Below, one piece after another: positions 28,394 through 37,573 of a DNA stretch of 64,000 nucleotides (the stretch's first letter is position 1; each line of letters opens with the position of its first letter). The position numbers were made by a program, and so were the translations under genes. This DNA is from Halomonas maura (GTDB lineage Bacteria; Pseudomonadota; Gammaproteobacteria; Pseudomonadales; Halomonadaceae). The notes under the pieces are model-generated. The model ran no database searches. It was not told the origin of the DNA and saw nothing but the letters and a program-made list of their open reading frames with translations. Location of the stretch: assembly GCF_030409305.1 (NCBI RefSeq), contig NZ_JAUFPQ010000010.1:1-64000 (forward strand), in the 5' to 3' direction.

Positions 28394-29590
28394 TCAGTCG
28401 TTTCCGCCTGCCATGGTCATGTCGATGAAGCCCTTCTTCACCAACCCTGCCTCCAGGGGCAGAGTCTTGAGGGTGTCCTTGATGCGTCTTGAGGTCTCCC
28501 CGTCGCCGAAGCGATCGTAGGGATTGTGTAGGCCAGCAAGCCGAGCGCGGAATGCCGGGTCCAGCGCCCACTCGATGCCGTCGCGTATCGCCGCCACCCG
28601 ATTGCTCACCGAGATGACGTTGTCGGCGGCCAGTCGACCCTCCTGGCGTGAGCCAACGTTCACCACCGGCAGCCGGAACGACGGCGCCTCGATCAGGCCG
28701 CTCGATGAATTGCCGATCATCAGGTCGAGGTGGCGAAGGCAGCCATGAAAGACCCGCTGTCCCAGAGTGTCGAAGAGCCGAGCCCGACCGGGATAGGCGG
28801 CGCACCACTGGCTCAGGTGAGCATTGATATCACGGCCCTGGCTATCGGCATTGGCCTTGGAGAACACAACTTGCAGGTCGTCGTATCCCTCGAGGGCCTC
28901 CAGCAATTCAGCCACCTGCGAACGCGTCCCCTGGTGGGGTTCGCTGGTCACCGGGTGATAGGTGACGATCGCCGTGGGACGGTCGAGCGTCATGCCGAGG
29001 GCTTCGGCCAACGCTTCTCGACCGATGGGCTCGCTGCGATGCAGATGATCCAGCCCCGGGGCGCCATAGTTGAAGACCCGCTCAGGGGCTTCGCCCATCT
29101 GCAGGATGCGCCGCCGATAGGTCTCGGTGGCGGGAAAGTGGATGTTGGCGAGCTTGGTTACGGCATGGCGAAAGTATTCGTCCAGCGCACCACGGCTGGT
29201 CTCCCCTCCGTGCAGATGCACCAGGGGAATACCGTAAGCCACCGCGGTAAGCGCGGCCGGCACGATCTCGAAACGATCGCCGAGCAATACCACAAGATCG
29301 GGTCGGTCGTCGGCGAGAGCGTCGCCACAGGCCAGCATGGCCAGCCCCATGGCCTTGATCATCGCCGTGCGGCTATCGGCGGACAACAGCACCTCCAGGC
29401 GCCGGTGGATGCGGAAGCCGTCCCGTTCGATCTCGCCGACCGTATAGCCGAACTCAGGGGAAAGGTGGCTACCGCTCACCGCCAGCAGCAGTTCCAGGTC
29501 GGGGTCCTCATCGATCTCGCGCAGTAGCCAGTAGAGCAAGCCGTAATCCGCACGGGTCGTCGACAGTACCCAGACGCGACGCCTTGTCAT
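28394..29590 (-). CDS. legG: hydrolysing NDP-sugar 2-epimerase (LegG/NeuC)
   Basis: A 398-aa GT-B-like enzyme that removes the nucleotide and epimerises C2 to give a mannosamine-type sugar for the nonulosonate synthase. RRVWVLSTTRADYGLLYWLL is the N-terminal signature; LGDRFEIVPAALTA, HLHGGETSRGALDE and IGNSSSGLIEAPSF hold the conserved catalytic residues. The last codons overlap nothing, but its start overlaps the neuB stop by 4 nt (ATGA), which shows coupling. Whether the substrate is GDP-2,4-diacetamido sugar (LegG) or UDP-GlcNAc (NeuC) is inferred from ptmE and legB nearby. Confidence 0.9.
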   Translation of the reverse strand: MTRRRVWVLSTTRADYGLLYWLLREIDEDPDLELLLAVSGSHLSPEFGYTVGEIERDGFRIHRRLEVLLSADSRTAMIKAMGLAMLACGDALADDRPDLVVLLGDRFEIVPAALTAVAYGIPLVHLHGGETSRGALDEYFRHAVTKLANIHFPATETYRRRILQMGEAPERVFNYGAPGLDHLHRSEPIGREALAEALGMTLDRPTAIVTYHPVTSEPHQGTRSQVAELLEALEGYDDLQVVFSKANADSQGRDINAHLSQWCAAYPGRARLFDTLGQRVFHGCLRHLDLMIGNSSSGLIEAPSFRLPVVNVGSRQEGRLAADNVISVSNRVAAIRDGIEWALDPAFRARLAGLHNPYDRFGDGETSRRIKDTLKTLPLEAGLVKKGFIDMTMAGGND

Positions 29591-30606
29591 GACAGATCTT
29601 CCCAGTCGAGCAGTTCATCGACGGCAATCGTCCGGGCGGCACGGCGACCGATCACGGTATCCAGCAGGCACGGCGACAGCCCGGATCCTGGTCGCTTCAG
29701 CGCCAAGTGCTCGAGAGTGATGATTTCGCCCTCGGCGATGGCGCATTGGGCGGTGATGCTCTTGCGCACGACCCCGAGATTGGGCCACTCGCAGGGCGCC
29801 GGCCGCTTGCGCCCGTCGCCGCGGGCACTCTCGACGTGTCGGATGGCCGTGACCATGTGCCGGAACTCATCGGGCGCCAGGGACGCGGCGTGGTCCGGCC
29901 CCGGCAGACGAGTATCCAGGGTGAAGTGCTTCTCGATGACGGTGGCACCCAAGGCCACGGCGGCGATGGGGATCTCGATGCCCGCGGTGTGATCGGAATA
30001 CCCCACCTTCACACCGAAAGCCTCGGCGAGGGTATGCATGGCCGAGAGATTGATCTGCGCGTAGGGCGCGGGGTATTCGGTCACGCAGTGCAATACCGTC
30101 ACCTCACCGGCGCCGGCGGCTTCGAGCCGATGCAATGCCGCCTCGACGTCCGCCAGGTGGCACATCCCGGTCGACAGTATCACCGGCTTGCCGAAACCAC
30201 CGATGCAGGCCAGCAGCGGCCAGTTGGTGATTTCACCGGACGGGATCTTGAACAGGGACATGCCGAGGCCGTCGAGGAAGTCGGCGCTGGCCATGTCGAA
30301 GGCACTGGAGAGAAACTCGATGCCCTGCTGCCGACAGTGGGCATGAATCCGCACGAAGTCGTCTTCGGCGAGCTCCAGTGACTTGAGCATTGCATACTGG
30401 GAGTCCGAGTCGGATGTCGATGCACGCTGATAGGCCGCCTTGGCGGCTTGCCGAGTCACCAGGGCCTCGGCCTTGAAGGTCTGGAACTTGACGGCATCGG
30501 CGCCGCAACGCTTGGCGGCGTCGACCAGTTCGAGGGCCATCTCCAGCGAGCCATTGTGATTGACCCCGGCTTCGGCGATCACGAAGGCGGCAGACGAATC
30601 GTTCAT
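29587..30606 (-). CDS. legI: nonulosonic acid synthase (LegI/NeuB)
   Basis: A 339-aa PEP-dependent synthase that condenses a 6-deoxy-mannosamine-type sugar with phosphoenolpyruvate. The TIM-barrel begins FVIAEAGVNHNGSLEMALEL, with DAVKFQTFKAE, KIPSGEITNWPLL, GYSDHTAGIEIPIAA and IEKHFTLD; the C-terminal SAF/antifreeze-like domain follows (GIVRKSITA-type region, here VVRKSITAQCAIAEGE). All expected parts are present. It overlaps neuC and neuD by 4 nt on each side. Confidence 0.92.
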   Translation of the reverse strand: MNDSSAAFVIAEAGVNHNGSLEMALELVDAAKRCGADAVKFQTFKAEALVTRQAAKAAYQRASTSDSDSQYAMLKSLELAEDDFVRIHAHCRQQGIEFLSSAFDMASADFLDGLGMSLFKIPSGEITNWPLLACIGGFGKPVILSTGMCHLADVEAALHRLEAAGAGEVTVLHCVTEYPAPYAQINLSAMHTLAEAFGVKVGYSDHTAGIEIPIAAVALGATVIEKHFTLDTRLPGPDHAASLAPDEFRHMVTAIRHVESARGDGRKRPAPCEWPNLGVVRKSITAQCAIAEGEIITLEHLALKRPGSGLSPCLLDTVIGRRAARTIAVDELLDWEDLS

Positions 30607-31229
30607 GCGATTCTCCTGGCGGGCGTCCCTACGTAGGTGCCCGGCATGTCGATGTCACGGACCACTGTGGCGCCGGCACCGATCAGGCAGTCGGCGCAGA
30701 CCCGCACGGCATGAACGAGGCTGGCTCCGGTGCCGATCATGCAGCGGTCGCCAATGTTAACGCCCCCGCTGATGGTCGCCCCGGGAGCCACATGCACGTC
30801 GTCGCCGAGAGTGCAGCCATGGTCGACAGTGGCGTTGGTGTTGACGATGCAGGCTCGCCCCAGGCAAGTGCCGGTGACGACTACGGCGCCATCCAGCACC
30901 ACGCTACCAAGGCCGCAGCTCACCCCCTCGTGGATCATGGCGCCGGGCGCGGAGATGACCGGGAACTGCAGACCATGCGCCCGATACGCCTCGAGGATGG
31001 CCAGGCGCGGCGTGGCAACGGTGACCTTGCCCATCCCCAGCACCGCCAGTGAGGGCAGCATCCTTGCCTGAATCAGCAGGTCGGAATCGGTACCCAGAAA
31101 CGGCACTCCCAACACCTCTCCTTCATCGTACGGTGCCACATAGCCCCGGACCCGATGCCCCAACCGGCGCAGGGCGTGGATCAGTACCCGGGCGTGACCG
31201 CCTCCGCCCACTACACAGAACTCGTCCAC
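30603..31229 (-). CDS. legH: sugar O/N-acyltransferase, NeuD/LegH type
   Basis: A 208-aa left-handed beta-helix acetyltransferase. The N-terminal Rossmann-like part has CVVGGGGHARVLIHAL, and the hexapeptide repeats run from about residue 95 to the end (IVNTNATVDHGCTLGDDVHV, VNIGDRCMIGTGASL), ending YVGTPARRI. In the legionaminate pathway LegH acetylates the C4 amine made by LegC; NeuD-type proteins can also O-acetylate. A GTG start at 31229 is chosen because AGGAG lies 5 nt before it. The open frame to 31385 is only the shadow of legB. Confidence 0.87.
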   Translation of the reverse strand: MDEFCVVGGGGHARVLIHALRRLGHRVRGYVAPYDEGEVLGVPFLGTDSDLLIQARMLPSLAVLGMGKVTVATPRLAILEAYRAHGLQFPVISAPGAMIHEGVSCGLGSVVLDGAVVVTGTCLGRACIVNTNATVDHGCTLGDDVHVAPGATISGGVNIGDRCMIGTGASLVHAVRVCADCLIGAGATVVRDIDMPGTYVGTPARRIA

Positions 31230-31269
31230 ATCGACTCCTGTCGGTGTCCGGAACGGGCCGGCGGCGGCC

Positions 31270-32280
31270 CTAGAGGTTGTAACGATCCGCCTTGTAGAGA
31301 GCCAGGTTGTCGCGATCCTCGAACCAGGCGATGGTCGCCTCGAGGCCGCGGCGCAGGCCCTCGCGCCCGGCATACCCAGGGGCATGCTCCAGCAGCTTCG
31401 TAGCCTTGTCGATGCCCGCCACCAGGCGCTCGACCTCGCTGTCGCGTGGCCGCAGGCGCTGCGCGTCGGTGTCGATCTCGACCTGGCGTCCCATCAGTTC
31501 GGCAATCAGGCTCACGGTGTCCCCGATGCTGATCTCGAAGCCGGTACCGACGTTGATCACCTCTCCGACGGCGGCATCACACTCCGCTACTCGCATGAAA
31601 CCGGCCACGGTGTCGGCCACAAAGTTGAAGTCGCGGGTGGGGTGCAGTGCGCCGAGACGCAACCGACGCACACCGGTGGCGATCTGGGTGATGACAGTGG
31701 GAATCACGGCACGTGCGGACTGGCGCGGCCCGTAGGTATTGAAAGGCCGAATGACCGCTACCGGCGTGGCGAAGGAGTGCTGGAAGGACAGGGCGATCTG
31801 GTCGGCGCCGATCTTGGATGCCGAATAGGGTGACTGCCCCTGCAAGGGATGCTCCTCGGTGATGGGGACCCGGCGGGCGGTGCCATAGACTTCACTGGTC
31901 GAGGTGTGCACCACTTTTTCGACATCAAGTTCCTGCGCAGCCTGAACAACGTTCAGAGTGCCGTTGATATTGGTGTCGATGTAGGTGGCCGGGGAGTGAT
32001 AGGAGTAGGGAATAGCGATCAACGCGGCCAGGTGGAACACCACGTCGCAGCCCTTCATCGCCTGACGCACACCATAGGGATCGCGGATATCACCGGCGAA
32101 CACCTCGACCTGCCGACGGATCTTGGGATCACTGTGATCCAGCCACCCCCAGGAATTGAAGGAATTATACAATACGAACGCCCTGACGGAGCAGCCATGT
32201 GCGACAAGGGCTTCGGTCAAGTGCGAGCCGATGAAACCATCGGCACCAGTCACTAGCACATTCTTTCCATACAAATCCAT
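31270..32280 (-). CDS. legB: NDP-sugar 4,6-dehydratase (LegB)
   Basis: A 336-aa extended SDR dehydratase that starts the legionaminate pathway from GDP-GlcNAc. KNVLVTGADGFIGSHL binds NAD; HTSTSEVYG and YSASKIGADQ hold the catalytic T/D-E/Y-K set of 4,6-dehydratases; VIRPFNTYGPRQSARAVIP is typical of LegB. It is the first gene after the second wzc, 257 nt downstream. The aminotransferase LegC, which normally sits next to legB, is missing here. Confidence 0.9.
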   Translation of the reverse strand: MDLYGKNVLVTGADGFIGSHLTEALVAHGCSVRAFVLYNSFNSWGWLDHSDPKIRRQVEVFAGDIRDPYGVRQAMKGCDVVFHLAALIAIPYSYHSPATYIDTNINGTLNVVQAAQELDVEKVVHTSTSEVYGTARRVPITEEHPLQGQSPYSASKIGADQIALSFQHSFATPVAVIRPFNTYGPRQSARAVIPTVITQIATGVRRLRLGALHPTRDFNFVADTVAGFMRVAECDAAVGEVINVGTGFEISIGDTVSLIAELMGRQVEIDTDAQRLRPRDSEVERLVAGIDKATKLLEHAPGYAGREGLRRGLEATIAWFEDRDNLALYKADRYNL

Positions 32281-32537
32281 TTACGTCTCTCGCCATGCTG
32301 GATGAGCCGTTATTCCTTCGCGCCTACAGGAACCATGTAACTGAACACGCCCTTTCATACGATCACTCGCTTATGATTCCCTATTTCGACGAGACGGCTG
32401 GCTGTCGACAGTTCAGCAAGCTGTTACGGACTACGCCAATTGTCTGCGCCCTCGTGAACAGTGTGATTTTTATATCACAATCCTTAAAAACCGATTCTTT
32501 TGAATATAAAATGACACCACCCTGCATTGTTACTGCT
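32281..32537. other. intergenic region between wzc and legB
   Basis: 257 nt between the upper wzc stop and legB. It contains the short palindrome at 32462-32479 and A+T-rich patches; it may hold a promoter or attenuator for the legionaminate block, but no consensus boxes can be claimed. Confidence 0.35.
32462..32479. promoter_or_regulatory. short palindrome TGTGAT-N6-ATCACA
   Basis: Perfect 6-bp arms around an A+T-only centre. It resembles a CRP-type site but the inner spacing (8 between TGTGA and TCACA) is 2 too long. Could be an operator for another dimeric regulator, or chance. Confidence 0.25.
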
Positions 32538-34871
32538 TCAAGACAAGCTACGCTCTCGATGGTCGGCTTGATACTGGTAGTTGTAATAGCCATAGCCGTA
32601 AGCCATTGTAGGCGTATGTTGCATACCATTGAGGATGCAACCTTTGACCTCAACACCAGCATTCTCCAATTGGCGAATAGCCAGCTTTATTTCTCTCGGC
32701 GGGTTAAGTTGGAAGCGAGCGACCATCAAGCTAGTGCCTGCCCGCTTTCCGACGATGGCTGCTTCTGTAACCGCCAGGACGGGTGGTGTATCAATAATCA
32801 CCAAGTCATAACGGTCACATACCTCATTGATCAACTGCGTAAACGTGCTATGCATCAGAAGTTCAGAAGGGTTTGGAGGGGATACGCCGCGCGAGAGATA
32901 ATCCAGGCCAGCGACCTCCGTATGTCGTAATGCATGATCAAGGGCTAACGTATTGCCAAGAACTTCTGAAAGGCCACTTCGGGAATGTCCGCCAAATGCA
33001 CGGTGAAGGCCGCCCCTGCGAAGATCGGCATCAATGATCAGAACACGCTGACCGGCCTGGGCGCAAACCACAGCCAAATTGAGGCTCACGAAGCTCTTGC
33101 CAGTGCCAGGACTTGGCCCACAAATCATGATGCAATTGTTGCTGGATTCAAGCATCGCAAAGTGCAAACTGGTACGCAGTGAGCGCAATGCTTCTACTGC
33201 CGTATCGGTGGCATTAACATGGGCCAATATACTGTTACGCTCGACACTATCGGCATTCGAACGCCTAAGAAAGTTTGCTATCTTTATTTGGTCTTTTGAC
33301 AGAGGGATATTCGCATAAACTGGAAAGCCCATTTCTTCAATCTGTTCTGAACTCTCAATCCCTTGGCTAAGGCAGCACCGTAACAGGACATAGCCCAGAG
33401 CCAGCATGGCCCCCATCATGGCAGCAGCGCCACCAATCATTGCCTTACGGGGCTCAACTGGAGAGCTTTCGACAACTGCTGAGTCTATGATTCGGACATT
33501 TCCGATCGTTCCCGCCTTGGCCAACTGAAGCTCTTGCGCTTTGTTGAGAACGTTTACATATATAGCTTGGGCCACCTCGACATCACGACTCAGGCGGATC
33601 AACTCCTGTTGAGCCGCTGGCATAGCATTGACTCTCTCATCTAGACGTTCGAGTTCACCTTCGAGATAATCCTTCTGCCGCAATAAAGCCTGATACGTCG
33701 GATGGGTTTCCTTGAAACGTTGTGCCAGTTCGGCTTCCTGGATGACCAACTCATTGAGCTTCTGTTCCAACAGAATAAACTGATCAATGATCGATTGAGC
33801 TTCAGTATCCACATCGACACTGTCTACTGAGGAACGATACTCGCTCATCCTGTTCTCGGCGGACGATAGCTTTTCCCTGAGATCAGGAGCCTGCATTGCG
33901 AGGAACTCCAGGCTTTGCTGAGTCTCAGCCGATTGGCGCTCGACATTTTGCATCAAGAAAGTCTCGCTAATAGCATCCAGAGTATTCCGAATCTCGTTTT
34001 TATCACTTCCTTTCAGGGTCAAACGAAGTATCCCCGTACTCACTCCTCTTCCAGACACCCCCTGCTCGGATACGGATAGACGACTAACAATCGACTGAAC
34101 TGCATCCAGCCTGGATATTTTTATCAATGTAAACTTGGCTCCCTGCGGAGCTTCCAGGCTAGCCACGTTCAGGATGATATTCCCACCCAAAAAACTTTCT
34201 AATTCCCCAACCTCCCCTTCACCTAGAACAAAATCGTCGCTTAACAATTGATAACGCTGTTTGTCCATAGTCGACAGGGTCAATGGCTGTCCCAGGAAAG
34301 AGTCACTAACTTCGAAGCGATTCAACTGAACACTCTCACCACCCCAAACAGCCGAATTGTTTTTCAAGAAGTCAAGAAAATGGAGATCGAATCGCTCCAT
34401 CACACTACCAATTACCGGAAAATCATATGGATCAGGACGCTGAATCCCCTGACGCTGAAAATATTCGCCGACCACTGGCAGTTGGTGTGGGCGAATAACG
34501 GAGTCCAGTTCCATGCGGTCAACAACCTTTCCCAGCACCATCCGAGAGCGCAGGATTTCTATCTCAGCTGCAACACGCCCCCCGTCATTGGTATTGAACA
34601 TCGCCTCAGGATCACCAATAGGGTTGACCGAATCCCGACGCTCCACCTGCACTAACACATTACTTTGGTAGATCGGCGTAATGAGATTGGCGTGAACCAT
34701 ACCACCAAGTCCAAACAACAACATACTGATAACAATGAGCCATTTATATTCCAGGAGCAGGCCCAGCAACCGGCCCAGCGGGATGCTGTCATCGCTTGAA
34801 CTCGGCATATAGACCACACTGGGCACGGGTGGCTCGCCAGGTAGACTATCCCGCCTTGAAAAACTATTCAC
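32538..34871 (-). CDS. wzc: Wzc-type tyrosine kinase / polysaccharide co-polymerase (copy 1)
   Basis: A protein of about 777 aa that controls polymer length and export. An N-terminal Wzz domain with a first membrane helix (WLIVISMLLFGLGGMVHANL), a long periplasmic part with coiled-coil helices (about residues 320-430), a second helix (IGGAAAMMGAMLALGYVLL) and a cytoplasmic BY-kinase follow. Walker A is GPSPGTGKS, A' is VLIIDADLRRG, Walker B is LVIIDTPPVL, and the tail has the tyrosine cluster YGYGYYNYQYQ. The start is taken as GTG 34871 behind GGGGG; the upstream TTG frame is unlikely. No wza or wzb stands next to it. Confidence 0.92.
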   Translation of the reverse strand: MNSFSRRDSLPGEPPVPSVVYMPSSSDDSIPLGRLLGLLLEYKWLIVISMLLFGLGGMVHANLITPIYQSNVLVQVERRDSVNPIGDPEAMFNTNDGGRVAAEIEILRSRMVLGKVVDRMELDSVIRPHQLPVVGEYFQRQGIQRPDPYDFPVIGSVMERFDLHFLDFLKNNSAVWGGESVQLNRFEVSDSFLGQPLTLSTMDKQRYQLLSDDFVLGEGEVGELESFLGGNIILNVASLEAPQGAKFTLIKISRLDAVQSIVSRLSVSEQGVSGRGVSTGILRLTLKGSDKNEIRNTLDAISETFLMQNVERQSAETQQSLEFLAMQAPDLREKLSSAENRMSEYRSSVDSVDVDTEAQSIIDQFILLEQKLNELVIQEAELAQRFKETHPTYQALLRQKDYLEGELERLDERVNAMPAAQQELIRLSRDVEVAQAIYVNVLNKAQELQLAKAGTIGNVRIIDSAVVESSPVEPRKAMIGGAAAMMGAMLALGYVLLRCCLSQGIESSEQIEEMGFPVYANIPLSKDQIKIANFLRRSNADSVERNSILAHVNATDTAVEALRSLRTSLHFAMLESSNNCIMICGPSPGTGKSFVSLNLAVVCAQAGQRVLIIDADLRRGGLHRAFGGHSRSGLSEVLGNTLALDHALRHTEVAGLDYLSRGVSPPNPSELLMHSTFTQLINEVCDRYDLVIIDTPPVLAVTEAAIVGKRAGTSLMVARFQLNPPREIKLAIRQLENAGVEVKGCILNGMQHTPTMAYGYGYYNYQYQADHRERSLS

Positions 34872-35127
34872 GGCAACCCCCACTAGGTAGCCAAGTTGAG
34901 GCCAGCTGTCACAGAACAGCATGACCAATATAAGCAATAGATCGACCGTGGCATCATCATTATCGAGTTCACATGGCCAATAACCATAACGAAAACCTGA
35001 AAGTATGAACTTGTAGCATCTTGAAGCTGTTGATGGTGACGCAGTGTCAAACGGTGACCACCTTGATGGTAAGAGCTCACAGTGCAGACTGGTTCAGATC
35101 CTTCGGGTACCCGATCGGAATCTTCAC

Positions 35128-35139
35128 CACGCTACCGCC
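35128..35139 (-). promoter_or_regulatory. ops element (RfaH recruitment; JUMPstart core)
   Basis: On the minus strand these bases read GGCGGTAGCGTG, a perfect match to the ops sequence of enterobacterial surface-polysaccharide operons, preceded by CCTGGG much like the CCAGGG of JUMPstart. In E. coli RNA polymerase pauses here, RfaH binds the exposed strand, and long operons are transcribed without termination. It lies about 255 nt upstream of wzc copy 1 in the right orientation, so the leftward operon is probably under RfaH-type control. No rfaH gene is in the window. Confidence 0.8.
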
Positions 35140-35705
35140 CCAGGGTGGCATGCCGGCACAACCCTGAGGCCTTGTCGAATGTGAGCCACCATCGGTTTGC
35201 AGCCCGACTCAACATGGAAAACACGGCCACAAAACTTACTGACTGACATGCACAGCTACGCCCCACTAACAAGGTTAACTTGTGTAACATTCCACGCATC
35301 ACCATTTCTTTCACTGAAAATATGCGACAAATGACTTAATGGAATCGTGATGAGTAGGAGAAAAATGATGCTAGCTCCCGCCCTCGGCCAGTGGGAGTAA
35401 CGTTCAACGTGGGACTCGTCATGGCGTCTCTTGCCGACAGCAGATCCATGCAGTCATTTTAAAAATGCCTTGACTACAACGAGTTAACGCCTTGACGTTC
35501 ATGGGGGAGCAGCGATACTGCCTAGCGATGTCGAGGAGGTGCCGGTGTACTTGCCGGCGGTTGAGGCGCGAGGTTACGCCTATCAGTGCTTGCCAGCTTT
35601 GATTGATGGCGGGAGGCCGCAGGATGAAGCGGCCTGATCTGCTTGTGGGAACCCAAGAACGTGGCCGAGACAGTCTTCACTCTGAAGAATCATCGGCTCA
35701 CTGGG

Positions 35706-35924
35706 CTATGGCTCCATACGCATGACGAATCTGGTCATCGCGGCCGTTGAGCCGCGACGGTTGTCGTACCCGTTCCCTCGATCCTCGTCGTAGAATGTCC
35801 CGCGCCAAGAGCGCGCACCGTACCAAAAGGTGATCTTGCGCTTGATGTCGAGGCGCTTGAGCTGGCCGAAGAGATGGCTGCACTTCGGCACCATTCCGGC
35901 ATGCGGAACGGAACAGCACCACAC
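35706..35924 (-). pseudogene. nqrF relic (Na+-NADH:quinone reductase subunit F)
   Basis: A short open frame contains [20 protein letters not shown] followed by [12 protein letters not shown]. This is the NADH-binding region of NqrF (usual form SHxFDQLKRLxSKRKxxxWYGARSxREMFYxEDF). The rest of the about 400-aa protein is gone on both sides, and the similarity stops after the YDED. It is a piece of a chromosomal gene carried into or left at the polysaccharide locus by a rearrangement. Confidence 0.75.
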
Positions 35925-35928
35925 GAAA

Positions 35929-35958
35929 GCCCCCTTGCGCAGCTGGGCGCAAGGGGGC
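35929..35958 (-). terminator. terminator of ugd
   Basis: Perfect 12-bp stem GCCCCCTTGCGC / GCGCAAGGGGGC with a 6-nt loop, followed on the minus strand by TTTCGTG. It lies about 50 nt after the ugd stop, in the correct orientation. The U-run is short but the stem is strong. Confidence 0.75.
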
Positions 35959-36006
35959 GTCGGAGATCACGTTCGCGGCGGGTCGGGTCGGGTCAAACCA
36001 TAATGT

Positions 36007-37350
36007 CTAGCCGACCGTCTGCAACGAGTCGCCGCGTCCCACGCCGAAGTAGAGCAGGCCGGCGCGCTTGACGATCTGCGGGTCATAGAGATTTCGGCCG
36101 TCGACGACCACAGGCGTGGTCAGGTTGGCCTTCAGCCACGCGAAGTCCACGGAACGGAACTCCTTCCACTCGGTACAGATCACCAGGGCGTCGGCCCCCT
36201 TCACCGCCTGGATGCGGTCGGCCACCAGGGTCAGGTCGTCACGCTCACCATACAGCCGGCGACACTCCGACATGGCCTCGGGATCGAAGGCCTGCACGCG
36301 GCCACCGGCGTCCCACACCGCCTCCATCAGGGTACGGCTCGGGGCATCGCGCATGTCATCGGTGTTGGGCTTGAAGGAGAGCCCCCACAAGGCGATGGTC
36401 TTGCCCGTCAGGTCGCCATCGAAGGCCTGGGCGAGCTTGGTGAACAAGTTCTGCTTCTGCCGGCGGTTCACCGCCTCCACGGCGTTGAGCAACTCAGCCT
36501 GGTAGTCCACCTCAGCGGCGGAACGCGCCAGCGCCTGCACATCCTTCGGAAAGCACGAACCACCGTAACCACAGCCTGGGTAGATGAATTGGTAGCCGAT
36601 GCGCGGATCGCTGCCGATACCGTGGCGCACCTGCTCCACGTCCGCACCCAGGCGCTCGGCGAGATTGGCGATCTCGTTCATGAAGCTGATCTTGGTGGCC
36701 AGCATGGCGTTGGCCGCATACTTGGTCAGCTCCGCTGCGCGCACGTCCATGAACATCATCTTGTCATGGAGCCGGCTGTAGGGAGCGTAGCACTCGTGCA
36801 TCAGCTCCTTGACGCGCTCCGAATCGGTTCCCACCACGATGCGCGCGCCATAGGTGAAGTCCTCGATGGCCGCCCCCTCCTTGAGGAACTCGGGATTGGA
36901 GCAGACATCGAAGTCGAGTGCCTCGCCGCGGGCCTTCAGCGTCTCGGCCACCGCGCCACGCACCCGATCGGCCGTTCCCACCGGCACGGTGGACTTGTCG
37001 ACGATCACCTTGTAGTCCTGCATATGCCGGCCGATGGTCTCGGCCACCGTCAGCACGTACTGCAGGTCGGCGCTGCCGTCCGCGTCCGGCGGCGTGCCCA
37101 CGGCGATGAACTGCAGGGTACCAAAGGCCACCGCCTCGACGGGGTCGGTGGTAAAGCGCAGCCGACCGCCCTCCACGTTGTTCTTCACCAACGCCTCGAG
37201 ACCCGGCTCGTAGATGGGAATCACGCCCTCGCGCAAGCGCGCGATCTTGTCGTCATCCACATCCATGCACATCACGTCGTGGCCCACATCGGCGAGACAG
37301 GCACCGGTTACCAGCCCGACATACCCCGTACCGAAAATCGTGATCTTCAT
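36007..37350 (-). CDS. ugd: UDP-glucose 6-dehydrogenase
   Basis: A 447-aa enzyme that oxidises UDP-glucose to UDP-glucuronate with [23 protein letters not shown] is the NAD-binding N-terminus, [12 protein letters not shown] and [11 protein letters not shown] are conserved, and the catalytic cysteine is in [16 protein letters not shown]. The C-terminal domain has [20 protein letters not shown]. The start at 37350 has AAGGAG upstream. It has its own terminator and is monocistronic or ends a unit. It supplies the epimerase at 51114 (UDP-GalA) and GlcA transferases. Confidence 0.95.
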   Translation of the reverse strand: MKITIFGTGYVGLVTGACLADVGHDVMCMDVDDDKIARLREGVIPIYEPGLEALVKNNVEGGRLRFTTDPVEAVAFGTLQFIAVGTPPDADGSADLQYVLTVAETIGRHMQDYKVIVDKSTVPVGTADRVRGAVAETLKARGEALDFDVCSNPEFLKEGAAIEDFTYGARIVVGTDSERVKELMHECYAPYSRLHDKMMFMDVRAAELTKYAANAMLATKISFMNEIANLAERLGADVEQVRHGIGSDPRIGYQFIYPGCGYGGSCFPKDVQALARSAAEVDYQAELLNAVEAVNRRQKQNLFTKLAQAFDGDLTGKTIALWGLSFKPNTDDMRDAPSRTLMEAVWDAGGRVQAFDPEAMSECRRLYGERDDLTLVADRIQAVKGADALVICTEWKEFRSVDFAWLKANLTTPVVVDGRNLYDPQIVKRAGLLYFGVGRGDSLQTVG

Positions 37351-37573
37351 CCCCAGGCTCCTTCTCTCGTTCCGATGTATCATGCTTGAACATCTTGCCG
37401 GCTCCCTTGTCGGCGCTGCCGTGCCACGCGGCGTCCGAGGCCCCACTCGGACAGTCCCGAGGCGGCTCGGCATGAGCGCGACGTCGTCGAGGAGTTACCC
37501 GGGCCCCGGGCCTCCACTCCGTGCAGCGCCTGGCCAGGCCATGACCAATGCCGCGACCATGTCGGCGCTCTGG
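37351..37573. other. spacer between O-antigen ligase and ugd
   Basis: G+C-rich, no gene recognised; the ugd promoter should lie here but no boxes are clear. Confidence 0.3.

Larger units (their letters stand above)
34872..36006. other. rearranged leader region before wzc copy 1
   Basis: About 1.1 kb with no intact gene. It holds the ops element (35128-35139), an nqrF relic (about 35740-35925) and the ugd terminator (35929-35958). The part 35500-35700 shows no recognisable coding content. A wza/wzb pair would be expected between an ops leader and wzc but is absent. Confidence 0.6.

Noticed and set aside
27321..28808. Longer PtmE with an N-terminal extension of about 140 residues
   Set aside because: The extension is the shadow of neuC; a good ribosome site and family homology place the start at 28379.
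32462..32479. CRP binding site
   Set aside because: The half-sites match but the spacing is 2 bp too long for CRP; kept only as an unassigned palindrome.
35500..35700. Possible coding remnant on the plus strand (LPAVEARGYAYQCLPALIDG)
   Set aside because: Too short and not assignable to a family with confidence.
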